Source: JAPHSX01 sp041554195
Lineage (GTDB): Bacteria > Pseudomonadota > Gammaproteobacteria > Thiohalomonadales > Thiohalomonadaceae
Assembly: GCA_041554195.1 (NCBI GenBank)
Contig: JBFFMJ010000011.1
Location: 1-64,000, forward strand
Direction of reading: 5' to 3'
DNA: 64,000 bases
In this document: one piece after another, positions 15,494 through 24,534 of the stretch
Numbering within the stretch: position 1 is the stretch's first letter
Layout of the letters: each line of letters begins with the position of its first letter
Notes under the pieces: generated by a model
What the model was told of the DNA's origin: nothing
Database searches by the model: none
The model's input: the letters and a program-made list of their open reading frames with translations, nothing else
Program-made: the position numbers and the translations under genes

Positions 15494-16378
15494 ATGTCGG
15501 TTCCAGCCGCCTATCTGGGGATCATCCTGATCTGGGCCACCACGCCACTGGCGATCACGTGGAGTAATGACAGCAGTGACTTTTTGCTGGCAGTAAGCTT
15601 ACGTATGACGCTGGGCTTTATCGTCTGTCTGCTGCTGCTGGTGATGATGCGCATTCCGCTGCGCTGGCACCGCGAGGCGATGATGACCTATATGGCGGCG
15701 GGGCTGGGTATTTATGCGGCGATGATCAGTGTCTACTGGGGGGCGCAGTATATTCCCTCGGGGCTGATCTCGGTGCTGTACGGGATCTCGCCGATGGTGA
15801 TCGGACTGTTCGCGGCGCTGTGGCTGGGGGAACGCTTCTTCACGCCGGCCAAGGTGGGGGGGCTGCTGGTATCGCTGTTGGGCTTGATGGTGATCTTCCT
15901 GCCGCAGAGCGATCTGGAGACGGTCCCGGCACGCGGCCTCATTGGTGTGTTGCTGTCGGTACTGCTGCATGCGGCGAGTGCCGTCTGGGTGAAGCGTATC
16001 GGCAGCGAGATGCATCCGCTGGCGATAAACAGCGGTGCGCTGGCGCTGGCCGTGCCGCTCTATCTTGTCAGCTGGCTGCTGTTCGGTAACGGCGTACCCA
16101 GTGAGCTGCCACAGCACAGTGTTGCTTCGATTTTCTATCTGGCGCTGTTTGGTACGGTGCTCGGTTTTAACCTCTATTATTATGTCTTGAAGCGGGTGCC
16201 CGCCTCGGTGGTGGGGGTGATTACCCTGATCACACCGGTGCTGGCACTGCTGTTGGGGCAGGGGTTAAACGGTGAGCGGGTCGGCAGCCACATCTGGATG
16301 GGGACGGCGACTATCCTGCTGGGGCTGAGTCTCTTTATGTGGGGCGGACGGCTGCATCGGGTGTTGGTGCGGGCTTAA
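15494..16378 (+). CDS. DMT-superfamily (EamA) transporter
   Basis: The product is 294 residues with about ten membrane helices arranged as two EamA repeats. The first repeat ends in the typical LYGISPMVIGLFAALWLGERF and the second in ITLITPVLALLLGQGLNGE, both matching the conserved P-x-x-x-x-L-x-x-x-x-x-GE. The substrate is unknown (metabolite or drug efflux). AGGAGAG lies seven bases before ATG 15494. The terminated structured RNA ends only 23 bases upstream and might control it. Confidence 0.88.
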   Translation: MSVPAAYLGIILIWATTPLAITWSNDSSDFLLAVSLRMTLGFIVCLLLLVMMRIPLRWHREAMMTYMAAGLGIYAAMISVYWGAQYIPSGLISVLYGISPMVIGLFAALWLGERFFTPAKVGGLLVSLLGLMVIFLPQSDLETVPARGLIGVLLSVLLHAASAVWVKRIGSEMHPLAINSGALALAVPLYLVSWLLFGNGVPSELPQHSVASIFYLALFGTVLGFNLYYYVLKRVPASVVGVITLITPVLALLLGQGLNGERVGSHIWMGTATILLGLSLFMWGGRLHRVLVRA

Positions 16379-16385
16379 AAAGAGA

Positions 16386-16410
16386 GGGCGCTATATGCGC
16401 CCTTTTTTTT
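16386..16410 (+). terminator. Intrinsic terminator after the DMT transporter
   Basis: GGGCGC-TATAT-GCGCCC is followed by eight T. The opposite strand has a weaker T-rich side and may serve the convergent gene at 16413. Confidence 0.85.
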
Positions 16411-16412
16411 AT

Positions 16413-17207
16413 TCAGAACTTGAGGCCGTTGAGCCAGCGGGCTATCGCCTCGACCAGGGCGTCGTTATGCCCCTCGAAGTAGTGTTCGGCTCCTGGGATC
16501 AGCTGTTGCGCAGACTGTGGATTGCCTGCCCTTGTGATCATGTCCAGTCGCTCCACGGCCATGCGCAACACGGCGGGGAAGTCGTTCTCGGCATAAACAT
16601 CAAACACCGGTATCGTCATTTTAGCTAGCGGAAAGGGCTGTTTCATTGGCTGCTTATAATCGGTGGCTCCCATGCCGATGCCGACATAGGCGGCGAGGTC
16701 TTGGTCACCCGACACGCTTATCCGATGCATCGCCATGTGCGCGCCACAACTGTGAGCGATGAGGACGATGCGCTCCACGCCCTGCTCCTTGAGGTAGGCG
16801 ATGGCGGCCTCAATACGCGGCAGGGCCTCGGCAAACAGGGGCACGTAGTCATAGTACTTGGCCTCCTTGTGTAGCACCGGCATCTGCAGTGACAGGGTGT
16901 GCCAACCATGCCCCGGCAGGCCGGTACGCAACGGTTGCACCACCGTCTCCCAGTCGGGATGCAGGCCACGACCATGGAGGATGATTGCCGCCCCCTTCAC
17001 CTCATCGGCCTCGCTCTCCATATGGACGGCGAGAAAGCTGTTGCTACCGTCGCTCAGCTCTACGGCCTCGCCATCCATAATGCTATCGATGATCTGATCG
17101 CCAAGACGCTGTTCGCGCTCAAGGTCGGCGGAGGATGCATTAACTGGGAGAAGGGCAATAAGGAGCAGAAGGATATTCTGCCGCAAAATACGTGATGAAT
17201 TTCTCAT
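16413..17207 (-). CDS. DUF3530 family alpha/beta-hydrolase, exported
   Basis: The product is 264 residues with an N-terminal signal peptide (about 1-27, NASSA). The DUF3530 hallmark ILHGRGLHPDWETVVQPLRTGLPGHGW holds the oxyanion segment. The nucleophile elbow is AHSCGA (Ser in H-S-C-G), Asp is in YAENDF and His in AEHYFEG, so the Ser-Asp-His triad is complete. It is probably a periplasmic esterase or hydrolase of unknown substrate. It converges on the DMT gene. Confidence 0.8.
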   Translation of the reverse strand: MRNSSRILRQNILLLLIALLPVNASSADLEREQRLGDQIIDSIMDGEAVELSDGSNSFLAVHMESEADEVKGAAIILHGRGLHPDWETVVQPLRTGLPGHGWHTLSLQMPVLHKEAKYYDYVPLFAEALPRIEAAIAYLKEQGVERIVLIAHSCGAHMAMHRISVSGDQDLAAYVGIGMGATDYKQPMKQPFPLAKMTIPVFDVYAENDFPAVLRMAVERLDMITRAGNPQSAQQLIPGAEHYFEGHNDALVEAIARWLNGLKF

Positions 17208-17296
17208 CTCAGGCTCGCTTATTTCGTTGTTGGAATGATGAACTGAAATGTCGTGGTAGCTAAGACGCGATTTAGGATGCCTCGGTTCAAAACAAT

Positions 17297-17320
17297 AAAA
17301 GGGGCCGAGCGGCCCCTTTT
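17297..17320. terminator. Symmetric terminator, AAAAGGGGCC-GAGC-GGCCCCTTTT
   Basis: A 10-bp perfect stem with A and T flanks lies after the DUF3365 gene on the minus strand and works in both directions in principle. Confidence 0.85.
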
Positions 17321-17341
17321 ATCTACCACCGTACAGTCAGA

Positions 17342-17923
17342 TTAGTTTAACGGCTTGGTGATGGTGAAGGCACCGCGAATCTGGCCGGGCTTATAACCGC
17401 GGGCCTTGTCTTCGGGGTAGAGTTCGTCGAGCTTGGCGGTGATCTTGGGGTCGATGTTTTCGCCGTGACACTTGAGGCAGGGCATCTTGGCCAGCGGCGG
17501 CATGCCGATCGCCTTCATGAAGCGGAAGTTCTTCTTGCCGCCCTCTTCAATGATCTCAAAGTGAGCCATCTCGGCAGGGCTTTCACCGGCGGCGGCGCGC
17601 TCTTCAAATTTCATCAGCACCTTCTCTTCCCAAGCATCGGGTGCGTTGGCGCTATTGCGGGTCTTCAGGCTGGTACGCGCGACCTTCATACCGTGCTTCT
17701 CAGAGAGTGCCTTGGCGATGGAGGGGGCGGTTTTGTTGCAGACATCAATGGTGGCGACCGGACCGCTAGCCTTCATCGATTTGCCCAGCTCCCCTTTCAG
17801 CTGACCAAAGAACTCTTTGACTACCGCTTTACTCTCTGCGGCATACTTTTTTGCATCATCACCGGCAAAGCTTGCCGACAGTGGCATGGCGCACAGCAGT
17901 GCGACACTGATGGTTTTTTTCAT
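17342..17923 (-). CDS. DUF3365 (Tll0287-like) monoheme c-type protein
   Basis: ATG 17923, with GAGGG upstream, starts a 193-residue protein with a signal peptide (about 1-21, SFA-G). The body is the DUF3365 fold, with DVCNKTAPSIAKALSEKHGMKVARTSLKTRN. A single haem site C149-LK-C152-H153 lies near the C-terminus. Family members bind haem in the periplasm and act as redox sensors or small cytochromes. The frame is open upstream to 18004, but those residues precede the signal peptide. It lies downstream of the MacAB-like operon with a 97-base gap, so it may be cotranscribed or separate. Confidence 0.85.
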   Translation of the reverse strand: MKKTISVALLCAMPLSASFAGDDAKKYAAESKAVVKEFFGQLKGELGKSMKASGPVATIDVCNKTAPSIAKALSEKHGMKVARTSLKTRNSANAPDAWEEKVLMKFEERAAAGESPAEMAHFEIIEEGGKKNFRFMKAIGMPPLAKMPCLKCHGENIDPKITAKLDELYPEDKARGYKPGQIRGAFTITKPLN

Positions 17924-18019
17924 GGTGAATCCCTCATTAATTAATTGATTATCTGTCACCCCAGTGCAGTTATATAGCAGGCTCGTTCTAAGCTCAAGGT
18001 TCATTAGTCAACACTAATG

Positions 18020-19219
18020 TTACTCGGTGCGCAGTGCTTCGACCGGGTCGAGGGCGGCGGCGTGGCGGGCCGGCATGATTCCGGCAAGCAGACCGATAGC
18101 CCCTGCCAGGCATTCGGCAAGCAGCACATAGTCCCAGGCGATCTGTACCGGTAGCGCGGGGATGGCAAGATCGAGCAGCAGCGCCCCGCCGATGCCGAGT
18201 ATTAACCCGGCCAGCCCGCCGATGGCCGCAAGGATGGTGGCCTCGCCAAGAAACAGCAGCAACACCTGACGCTGGGTGGAACCGAGGGCGCGCAGCAGAC
18301 CGATCTCCCCGGTGCGCTCACGCACCGCGATGGTCATGATGGTGAGGATACCGACGGCACCGACCAGCAGTGAGATCCCCCCCAGCGCGCCAACGGCCAG
18401 GGTGAGTACCTCCAGCACGGAGTTGAGTACCTCCAGCATCTGCTCCTGGGTGGTGATGGAAAAGTCTTCACGGCCGTGACGGGCGATTAGTAGCGTCTTG
18501 ATCGCCCTGGCCACCGCATCGGCTTTGGCATCGCTGCGGTAGAGCACATCGATCTCCATCAGGCTGTCGCGCTCGAACATCTCCAGCGCCTTGGCACTGG
18601 GGATATAGACGGTGTCGTCGATATCAAAGCCGAGCATCTGTCCCTTGGGTTTCATCACTCCTACCACCCGGTAGCGATCACTGCCGATACGAATGCGCTC
18701 GCCCAGTGGGTTGCGGTTACCGAACAGCTCTTCGGCCATTTTATGGCCGAGTACCGCGAAGGGACGTGCCGAGCGCGGGTCGTCATCGGGCAGGAAACGT
18801 CCACCGGCCAGCTCAAAGCTAAACACGGTGGGGAAGTGGCTGCCGACACCGTAGACATTGCCGCGACGCGAATGCCTGCCACCCTCGACCACGGCGTTGC
18901 CGGCGATCACCGGTTCTGAGGCGATGGCACCGGGGATCCGTTGCAACGCCTCGGCATCCTCGATGGTTAGCGGGCGCACGGTGCCGAACATGCCGACCGA
19001 GCCCCCGGCGGTGGTGACTCGCCCAGGATTGATGCCAATGATGTTGGTACCGAACTGGGTGAACTCGGCGAGGATAAAATGGTGGATGCCGGAGCCGATG
19101 GCGGTGAGCAGTACTACCGAGGCGATACCGACGGCGATCCCCAGCGCGGTGAGCAGGCTGCGCAGGCGGTGGCTGATGACCGAGCTTAAGGTGAGGTGGA
19201 GAAAGTCGCGAGTGATCAT
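18020..19219 (-). CDS. MacB/FtsX-type ABC permease (second of the tandem)
   Basis: The product is 399 residues. It has one N-terminal membrane helix (about 20-45), a periplasmic MacB core domain (about 50-265) and three C-terminal helices with the family's RTGEIGLLRALGSTQRQVLLLFLGEA coupling helix. The end is MPARHAAALDPVEALRTE, a typical FtsX-family tail. It starts three bases after the stop of the paralogous permease, so they are translated together. The two permeases would form a heterodimer with the ATPase at 20425. This is tripartite export or lipoprotein-type traffic, cargo unknown. Confidence 0.88.
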   Translation of the reverse strand: MITRDFLHLTLSSVISHRLRSLLTALGIAVGIASVVLLTAIGSGIHHFILAEFTQFGTNIIGINPGRVTTAGGSVGMFGTVRPLTIEDAEALQRIPGAIASEPVIAGNAVVEGGRHSRRGNVYGVGSHFPTVFSFELAGGRFLPDDDPRSARPFAVLGHKMAEELFGNRNPLGERIRIGSDRYRVVGVMKPKGQMLGFDIDDTVYIPSAKALEMFERDSLMEIDVLYRSDAKADAVARAIKTLLIARHGREDFSITTQEQMLEVLNSVLEVLTLAVGALGGISLLVGAVGILTIMTIAVRERTGEIGLLRALGSTQRQVLLLFLGEATILAAIGGLAGLILGIGGALLLDLAIPALPVQIAWDYVLLAECLAGAIGLLAGIMPARHAAALDPVEALRTE

Positions 19220-19222
19220 CGC

Positions 19223-20428
19223 TTAGCGCCTCGCCAGTGCCTGTACCGGGTCGAGCTGTGCAGCACGGCGTGCCGGCATCACCCCGAAGATGACCCCGGT
19301 GGTGAGGGCGACGCCTAGGGCTGCGAGTAGTGCCCATAAGGGGGCCGTGAATTGCAGGTCGGGGAATACCCGGTCCAGTAGCCAGCTGCCTGCCTGTCCC
19401 AGCAGCAGGCCGAGCAGGGCGCCGAGGAAGGAGAGCAGGATCGCCTCGGTGAGAAACAGTGACATGACCTGGCGGGATGAGGCACCGATCGCCTTGAGCA
19501 GGCCGATCTCGGTGGTGCGCTGGGTGACGGTGATCAGCATGATGTTCATGATCAGGATGCCGGCGACCAGCAGGCTGATGGCGGCGATGCCGGCCACGGT
19601 AAAGGTGAGTGCGGTGAAGATGCGGTCAAAGGTGGTGAGCAGCGCATCCTGGGTGATCACGGTGACATCCTCCTCATTATCGTGGCGCTCTCGCAGGTGC
19701 TGCAGTACCTGGGACTTGGCCGTCTCGATGTCCGGGCGGCTACGTGCCTCGATGAGGATGCGGAACAGGCTGGTGGTGTTGAACAGTTGCTGGGCTGAGG
19801 CGACGGAGATCACCACCAGCTCGTCGGTATCGACCCCGAGTGAGACGCCACTGGCGGCCATGATGCCGATCACCCGAAAGCGCCGGTCGCCGATACGTAC
19901 CCACTCACCGAGCGCGCGCTGGTTGCCGAACAGCTCCTGGCGGATCACCTCGCCGATCACCACTAGCGGGGCGGCACGTCGTGCATCCATTTGGGGGAGA
20001 AAGTGGCCCTGCGTCAGCTCCAGCCCGCGAATGCTCTGCATCGCTGCGGTGGTGCCCATGATCACCGCCTCGCGGTCGCGGTTACGGAAGGCAATCGCGG
20101 CAGAGCCGATGTTGACCGGTGCCATCTTCTTCACGGCCTGGATACGGCGCAGTGAAAGGGCATCGTCAAGGGTAAGGTCGCGTGGCGTTTCATTGAGCAT
20201 CGGGGGGGCATCGCCGGTGGTCTCATTGCGTCCGGGAAAGACGATCACCAGGTTGGTGCCGAGGGAGGAGAACTGGCCGACCACATAGTGACGTGCCCCC
20301 TCGCCAAGGGCGGTGAGTAGTACTACCGCCGCCACACCGATGGCCATTGCCAGTAGCATCAGCGCGGTGCGCATACGCGCCCCCTGCAGGGCGGTGAAGG
20401 CGAAGCGTAGGCGGTCTTCGCTGGTCAT
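19223..20428 (-). CDS. MacB/FtsX-type ABC permease (first of the tandem)
   Basis: The product is 401 residues with the same layout as its neighbour: N-terminal helix (about 18-44), MacB periplasmic domain, and three C-terminal helices including RTTEIGLLKAIGASSRQVMSLFL. It ends MPARRAAQLDPVQALARR. The start ATG overlaps the ATPase stop by four bases (ATGA). The paralogy with 18020-19219 points to gene duplication followed by specialisation. Confidence 0.88.
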   Translation of the reverse strand: MTSEDRLRFAFTALQGARMRTALMLLAMAIGVAAVVLLTALGEGARHYVVGQFSSLGTNLVIVFPGRNETTGDAPPMLNETPRDLTLDDALSLRRIQAVKKMAPVNIGSAAIAFRNRDREAVIMGTTAAMQSIRGLELTQGHFLPQMDARRAAPLVVIGEVIRQELFGNQRALGEWVRIGDRRFRVIGIMAASGVSLGVDTDELVVISVASAQQLFNTTSLFRILIEARSRPDIETAKSQVLQHLRERHDNEEDVTVITQDALLTTFDRIFTALTFTVAGIAAISLLVAGILIMNIMLITVTQRTTEIGLLKAIGASSRQVMSLFLTEAILLSFLGALLGLLLGQAGSWLLDRVFPDLQFTAPLWALLAALGVALTTGVIFGVMPARRAAQLDPVQALARR

Positions 20429-21111
20429 GGCGTGCCGTGGTCATTGACGATGACGCCATCGACCATATGGAGTTGCCGCGTGGCTCGTCCACCGAGTTCC
20501 GGGTCGTGGGTGACGACAATCAGGGTGATCCCCTGTTGTTGCAGACCCTCAAGGATCTCGACAACCTCGCGCCCCGAGGCGCGGTCGAGATTACCGGTGG
20601 GTTCATCGGCCAGCAGGAGGCGCGGCTGCATCACCGTAGCGCGCCCGATGGCGACGCGCTGACGCTGACCGCCGGAGAGTTGTTCCGGGCGGTGGTTGGC
20701 CCGGTTCTCCAGGCCATAGTCTTTTAACAGCGCCTGCACGCGCGGCTTGCGCTCTTCGGGCGGGATCCCCGCCAGTGTCATCGGCAGTTCAATATTTTCT
20801 GCGGCGCTCAGCCGGGGAATAAGGTGAAAAAACTGGAAGACAAAGCCGATGCGTTCGCGACGGATACGCGCCTGCTCCTCATCGCTGTAGCGGTGGATCT
20901 CCTGACCTTCAAGGCGGTAGCTGCCACGGTTGGGGTGATCCAGCAGGCCGAGAATATTGAGCAGGCTCGATTTACCGGAACCGGATGGTCCCATCAATGA
21001 GATGTAATCGCCCTGTGCGATGCTAAGGGTGATATCGTTCAGCGCATGCACCTGTTGGTCGCCGACATCGAACAGGCGATGCACTCCCTGCAGTTCAATC
21101 AGCGCGCTCAC
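20425..21111 (-). CDS. MacB/LolD-type ABC transporter ATPase
   Basis: GTG 21111 gives 228 residues and is preferred because GGAAGAG lies upstream. The TTG at 21132 would lie inside the upstream gene. Walker A is GPSGSGKSS, the signature LSGGQRQR, Walker B LLLADEPTGNLD and the H-loop VTHD. The Q-loop context FVFQFFHLIPRLSAAENIELP is typical of the MacB/LolD group. It energises the two permeases downstream. The gene begins one base after the stop of the membrane-fusion protein gene. Confidence 0.92.
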   Translation of the reverse strand: MSALIELQGVHRLFDVGDQQVHALNDITLSIAQGDYISLMGPSGSGKSSLLNILGLLDHPNRGSYRLEGQEIHRYSDEEQARIRRERIGFVFQFFHLIPRLSAAENIELPMTLAGIPPEERKPRVQALLKDYGLENRANHRPEQLSGGQRQRVAIGRATVMQPRLLLADEPTGNLDRASGREVVEILEGLQQQGITLIVVTHDPELGGRATRQLHMVDGVIVNDHGTP

Positions 21112-21112
21112 C

Positions 21113-22264
21113 TTACGGCTCTTCCTGTTCAATGGTAATCAGAACGCCGTCGGCAATGCCTTCGCGATTGGTCGAGGTGACGACCTGATCGCCCTCGGCA
21201 AGACCCGAAATAATCTCGGTGTAACGCCAGTTGCTGAGCCCGATTTCCACCGTCTGCATTTGTAGCTGCATCGCCTCACCAATGCGATAGACCTTGTTCT
21301 TGTCGACGATGGCCTCACTGGGTAGGCGCAGCACATCGTCGTGGCGCTCCAGAATGATCTCAACATCGGCACTGTAGCCGGGGAGCAGCTGCTTCACCTG
21401 CTCCTTATCATTGAAGAAAACCTCCACCTCCACCGTGCGCGCCTGTTTCTCCACATCGAGCACATAGGGGGCAATGCGCTGTACCTGACCGCTGAATTCA
21501 CGATCAGGAAAGGCGTCGAGTGTGATGCGTGCGGGCAGACAGGTTTCAACCTGTGGGGCATCCACCTCGTCGATGGGGGCGGCCGCGTAGAGACAGTTGG
21601 CATCGATAATTTCAACCGCTGGCGGGGTGGGAATGCCCGGTGGCGAGGGGCTGACAATCTCGCCCGGTTCACCGTTGATCTCGGCGACCACGCCAGCGAA
21701 GGGGGCGGTGAGAAGGGTGCGATCAAGGTGGGTTTGTGCCAACAGCACCTGGCTAACCGTAACCTGCTCTTTGGCCTCGGCGGCACGGCAGGCCGCGGCA
21801 TTGATCTGCGCCTCGCTACGACTCTTGTCGCGCTGCTCTTCACTGGCCAGCTTACGCTGGTAGAGATTGCTGATGCGTTGCCACTCGTGTTGTGTATTCT
21901 GCGCGCGCAGACAGGCCTGCTCACGTTGTGCGGTGGTGGCAAGGGCTTCACTCTGTGCCAGCTGCAGCCTTGCCTCGAGATCCTTGCTCCAGAGTTGAAT
22001 CAGAGGCTGCCCCGCCTCTACGGCCTGCCCCTTCTTCACCAGCAACTGTTCCACCTGGCCGCCGGTGAGTGGCGCCAGTCGGGCGCGGCGACAGGTCTTG
22101 ACCGTACCGGCACGGGTATTGGCGACGCTCTTCTCTACGGTACCGCTCTCAACCTGCGCGGCGGTGATGGCGATCGCCTCAGGGCGGCGACTAATCCAGA
22201 TGATGGCAATGAGCGTCGCGAGCAGTGTGATGATGATCACGTTGCGCCGTTGTTTTTGAGTCAT
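21113..22264 (-). CDS. HlyD/MacA-type periplasmic adaptor (membrane-fusion protein)
   Basis: The product is 383 residues. A single N-terminal membrane helix (about 7-25) is followed by half of a lipoyl domain (GGQVEQLLVKKGQAVEAGQPLIQL), a coiled-coil hairpin (about 95-170), the second lipoyl half (LTAPFAGVVAEINGEPGEIV) and beta-barrel and membrane-proximal domains. It is the first gene of a four-gene MacAB-like operon. No TolC gene lies nearby, so a shared outer-membrane channel is presumed. Three extra Cys in the hairpin (ACLRAQ, AACRAA, ANCLYA) are unusual. Confidence 0.88.
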   Translation of the reverse strand: MTQKQRRNVIIITLLATLIAIIWISRRPEAIAITAAQVESGTVEKSVANTRAGTVKTCRRARLAPLTGGQVEQLLVKKGQAVEAGQPLIQLWSKDLEARLQLAQSEALATTAQREQACLRAQNTQHEWQRISNLYQRKLASEEQRDKSRSEAQINAAACRAAEAKEQVTVSQVLLAQTHLDRTLLTAPFAGVVAEINGEPGEIVSPSPPGIPTPPAVEIIDANCLYAAAPIDEVDAPQVETCLPARITLDAFPDREFSGQVQRIAPYVLDVEKQARTVEVEVFFNDKEQVKQLLPGYSADVEIILERHDDVLRLPSEAIVDKNKVYRIGEAMQLQMQTVEIGLSNWRYTEIISGLAEGDQVVTSTNREGIADGVLITIEQEEP

Positions 22265-22391
22265 GGGATAGGATTCCTTTTTCTCCGAAGTATAGAAGAG
22301 TATATATCCGATGGGTGTATTCCTTGGAAAATCTAGCTATCATTGATCGCAGATGCTGCAGAACAGACTGTCTGATAACGAGTGAGGGTGG

Positions 22392-22958
22392 ATGATGAAG
22401 TTACAAAAAACGGCGGCACTGTTGTGTGCATTGGCGACAACTCCGGTGATGGCCGATAGTATCGATGTCAATCTGCATAATGATGCCATTCGTGGTACCT
22501 ATACCGCACAGTTGCCGAGCACCAAAGGGCTGAGCGGCGAGGCGGGATTACTCTACACGGAAGATAAGGCCAGCAACGGTGAGACAATGCTGCATCTTGG
22601 CATGCTGGTCTCGGGCGAAAACTGGAGTAAGTCAGGCACCTTTGATATCGCGATGGGGATGCGTATGGTTTATGCCAGCCCCGCTGATGTAGACCTGCTG
22701 GCACTGGCCTTCGGTGGTCGTGTGCGCTTCTCACCGGTCCCCAGGCTCGGTATCGGCGGTCACTTCTACTACGCTCCCGACATCACCTCTTTTCTTGATA
22801 GCGAGGAGTACCAGGAGGCAGGTCTACGCCTCGATTATCAGGTACTGCCGCAGGCCTTCGTCTACGTTGGGCATCGTACGGTTAAAGCCAACTTTGGTGG
22901 TCCCAGAGACTGGGAACTGGATGACCATGCGCATGTTGGTTTTAAGATGGTGTTCTGA
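22392..22958 (+). CDS. YfaZ-family outer-membrane protein
   Basis: The product is 188 residues with a signal peptide (about 1-22, PVMA-D). The mature part alternates short amphipathic strands and ends in F (KMVF), as outer-membrane beta-barrels do. DSIDVNLHNDAIRGTYTAQL and the FGGRVRFSPVPRLGIGGHFYYAPD segment fit the YfaZ family. The function of the family is unknown. It diverges from the adaptor gene and is followed by a bidirectional terminator. Confidence 0.8.
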   Translation: MMKLQKTAALLCALATTPVMADSIDVNLHNDAIRGTYTAQLPSTKGLSGEAGLLYTEDKASNGETMLHLGMLVSGENWSKSGTFDIAMGMRMVYASPADVDLLALAFGGRVRFSPVPRLGIGGHFYYAPDITSFLDSEEYQEAGLRLDYQVLPQAFVYVGHRTVKANFGGPRDWELDDHAHVGFKMVF

Positions 22959-22978
22959 TCGCGGTAAGCGGTGGGCAT

Positions 22979-23012
22979 AAAAAAACCGGTATCGTGAGAG
23001 ACCGGTTTTTTT
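22979..23012. terminator. Bidirectional intrinsic terminator
   Basis: AAAAAAACCGGT and ACCGGTTTTTTT flank a 10-base loop between the YfaZ gene and the convergent CBS gene. Confidence 0.88.
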
Positions 23013-23077
23013 GTGCAGGGATGGATTTATCCCCCGCGGCCATGGATGGCCGGGAAGGGTATTAAAGGTGGAGCCTG

Positions 23078-23680
23078 TCAGGCGCTAGCCAGCAACGCCT
23101 CTTCCAGTTCGGCAAAGGTGCGGGCGATCTCGGCGGTGTCGATCTCAATACCCAGCTGCCTGCTGATCTGTTTGGTCGAGAAGATGCCGCGTAGGGTTTG
23201 ATTGCCTTTAGCATCGGTATCCACCACCAGAGCGTGTTGGCGACCAACGGCCTTCATGGTCTCAACGATGTCACCCACCATCACCTTCTCGACCATCTTC
23301 ATCTCAAGTACATCGAGTTTGTCGGCGGGGGTCATGATATCTTGCAGGAAGATATCATCACGTTTACCACCCACCTTCTGAATATATTTAATCGGGCGGT
23401 CACCCTGAATATCGGTGGCGGTGATAATGCCGAGGATTTTGTTGGATTGCTCGGTCACCAGGAGTAGTCGTACATTACTGGCGATCATGCGCTGCTCAGC
23501 TGCATTGAGTGTGGCACATGGGCCCATGGTAATGGCCGCCACCTTGGTGAAGTCGGTCATCACATCAGTGGCCGGGCTGTTGGCCCGCACACGCTCTGGC
23601 AGAATCTGCAGGGGACGGTGGTAAGTCGTATCCTGATTAAGGTTAGAGTAAGACAGTGCTTCGTAGTTTTCGGTATTCAT
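23078..23680 (-). CDS. CBS-domain protein
   Basis: ATG 23680 follows GGAGGGTACCCA and gives 200 residues. Two CBS motifs are visible: VAAITMGPCATLNAAEQRMIASNVRLLLVTE...GIITATDI (about 45-92), and DKLDVLEMKMVEKVMVGDIVETMKAVGRQHALVVDTD...RGIFSTKQI (about 115-180). The pair would form one Bateman module that binds adenine nucleotides. No catalytic domain is attached, so it is a stand-alone regulator of unknown partner. It is divergent from the HAD gene. Confidence 0.85.
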   Translation of the reverse strand: MNTENYEALSYSNLNQDTTYHRPLQILPERVRANSPATDVMTDFTKVAAITMGPCATLNAAEQRMIASNVRLLLVTEQSNKILGIITATDIQGDRPIKYIQKVGGKRDDIFLQDIMTPADKLDVLEMKMVEKVMVGDIVETMKAVGRQHALVVDTDAKGNQTLRGIFSTKQISRQLGIEIDTAEIARTFAELEEALLASA

Positions 23681-23793
23681 TGGGTACCCTCCGTCGTGTT
23701 GTTTAGTACGCCTGTTACTATGAATAAAGCATGGCGGCGGGTAATTCAATTATTCAGCAGCAGAATGTTTTTCGTCGTCTATCAGTGAATTCA

Positions 23794-24489
23794 ATGAAAG
23801 CAGCTTCTTATAAAGTAATATTTTTTGATCTCTTCCATACCTTGATCAATGTCACCACGGCTCCGGGTGCCTCGGGTCGCTACACCGCCGACATACTGGG
23901 AGTGGGTCGTGAGGCGTGGAATGGCGCCTGTTTTGGTGGTGCGCACAACATTACCGAGCCTACACAGCAGCGCGAGGTGATTCGCGCCCTGGCCCACTCG
24001 CTCGACCCTACTATTCCCATAGAGAAGATTGATGAGGCCGCTGATGAACGCCAGCGCCGGTTCGACCATGCGCTGTTGCATGTGGAGCAGGAGGTGCTGG
24101 CCCTGTTGCAGCAGTTACGCGACAGGGGGCTTCGCCTGTGCCTGATCTCTAACGCCTCGACCGATGAGGTTTCAGCCTGGGAACGCTCGCCACTCAGTCC
24201 ACTCTTTGATGAGGCGATCTTCAGCTGTCACTGCGGCATGTGTAAACCGCAGCCTGCGATCTATGAGCACGCCCTGCAACGAATGGAAGTGGCGGTCAGC
24301 GAGGCGCTTTTTGTTGGAGATGGGGGCAGCGATGAGCACAAGGGAGCCGCCGCGGTCGGTCTGGATAATGTGTTGCTTACCCGTTACCTGAGCCATTGTG
24401 ATGAGGCGCGTCTGGCAGAACGCAGAAGGGATACCCGCTGGCAAATTGAGCGGCTACCGCAGCTTTTGTCGTTATTGGCGTTGGCATAA
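23794..24489 (+). CDS. HAD-superfamily hydrolase
   Basis: ATG 23794 gives 231 residues. HAD motif I is FFDLFHTLI (Asp12; the usual second Asp is Phe, as in the DLFGTL subgroup), motif II LISNAS, motif III Lys in CKPQPAIY and motif IV GDGGSDE. A helical cap lies between motifs I and II. The Phe at D+2 is found in haloacid-dehalogenase and phosphonatase-like branches, so the reaction is open. The frame is open upstream to 23731, but ATG 23794 is the family-typical start. Confidence 0.82.
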   Translation: MKAASYKVIFFDLFHTLINVTTAPGASGRYTADILGVGREAWNGACFGGAHNITEPTQQREVIRALAHSLDPTIPIEKIDEAADERQRRFDHALLHVEQEVLALLQQLRDRGLRLCLISNASTDEVSAWERSPLSPLFDEAIFSCHCGMCKPQPAIYEHALQRMEVAVSEALFVGDGGSDEHKGAAAVGLDNVLLTRYLSHCDEARLAERRRDTRWQIERLPQLLSLLALA

Positions 24490-24516
24490 AAAAAGGGAGC
24501 CGGGGCCCCCTTTTTT
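24488..24516. terminator. Bidirectional intrinsic terminator between HAD and HU-like genes
   Basis: AAAAAAAGGG and CCCCCTTTTTT flank a GC-rich centre. It begins inside the HAD stop codon, and the HU-like gene ends 19 bases further on. Confidence 0.75.
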
Positions 24517-24534
24517 ATACGCTTGCGCCGGCAC

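Noticed and set aside
19290..20288. 332-residue open frame opposite the ABC permease
   Set aside because: Ser/Arg-rich shadow of a GC-rich coding strand with no domain.
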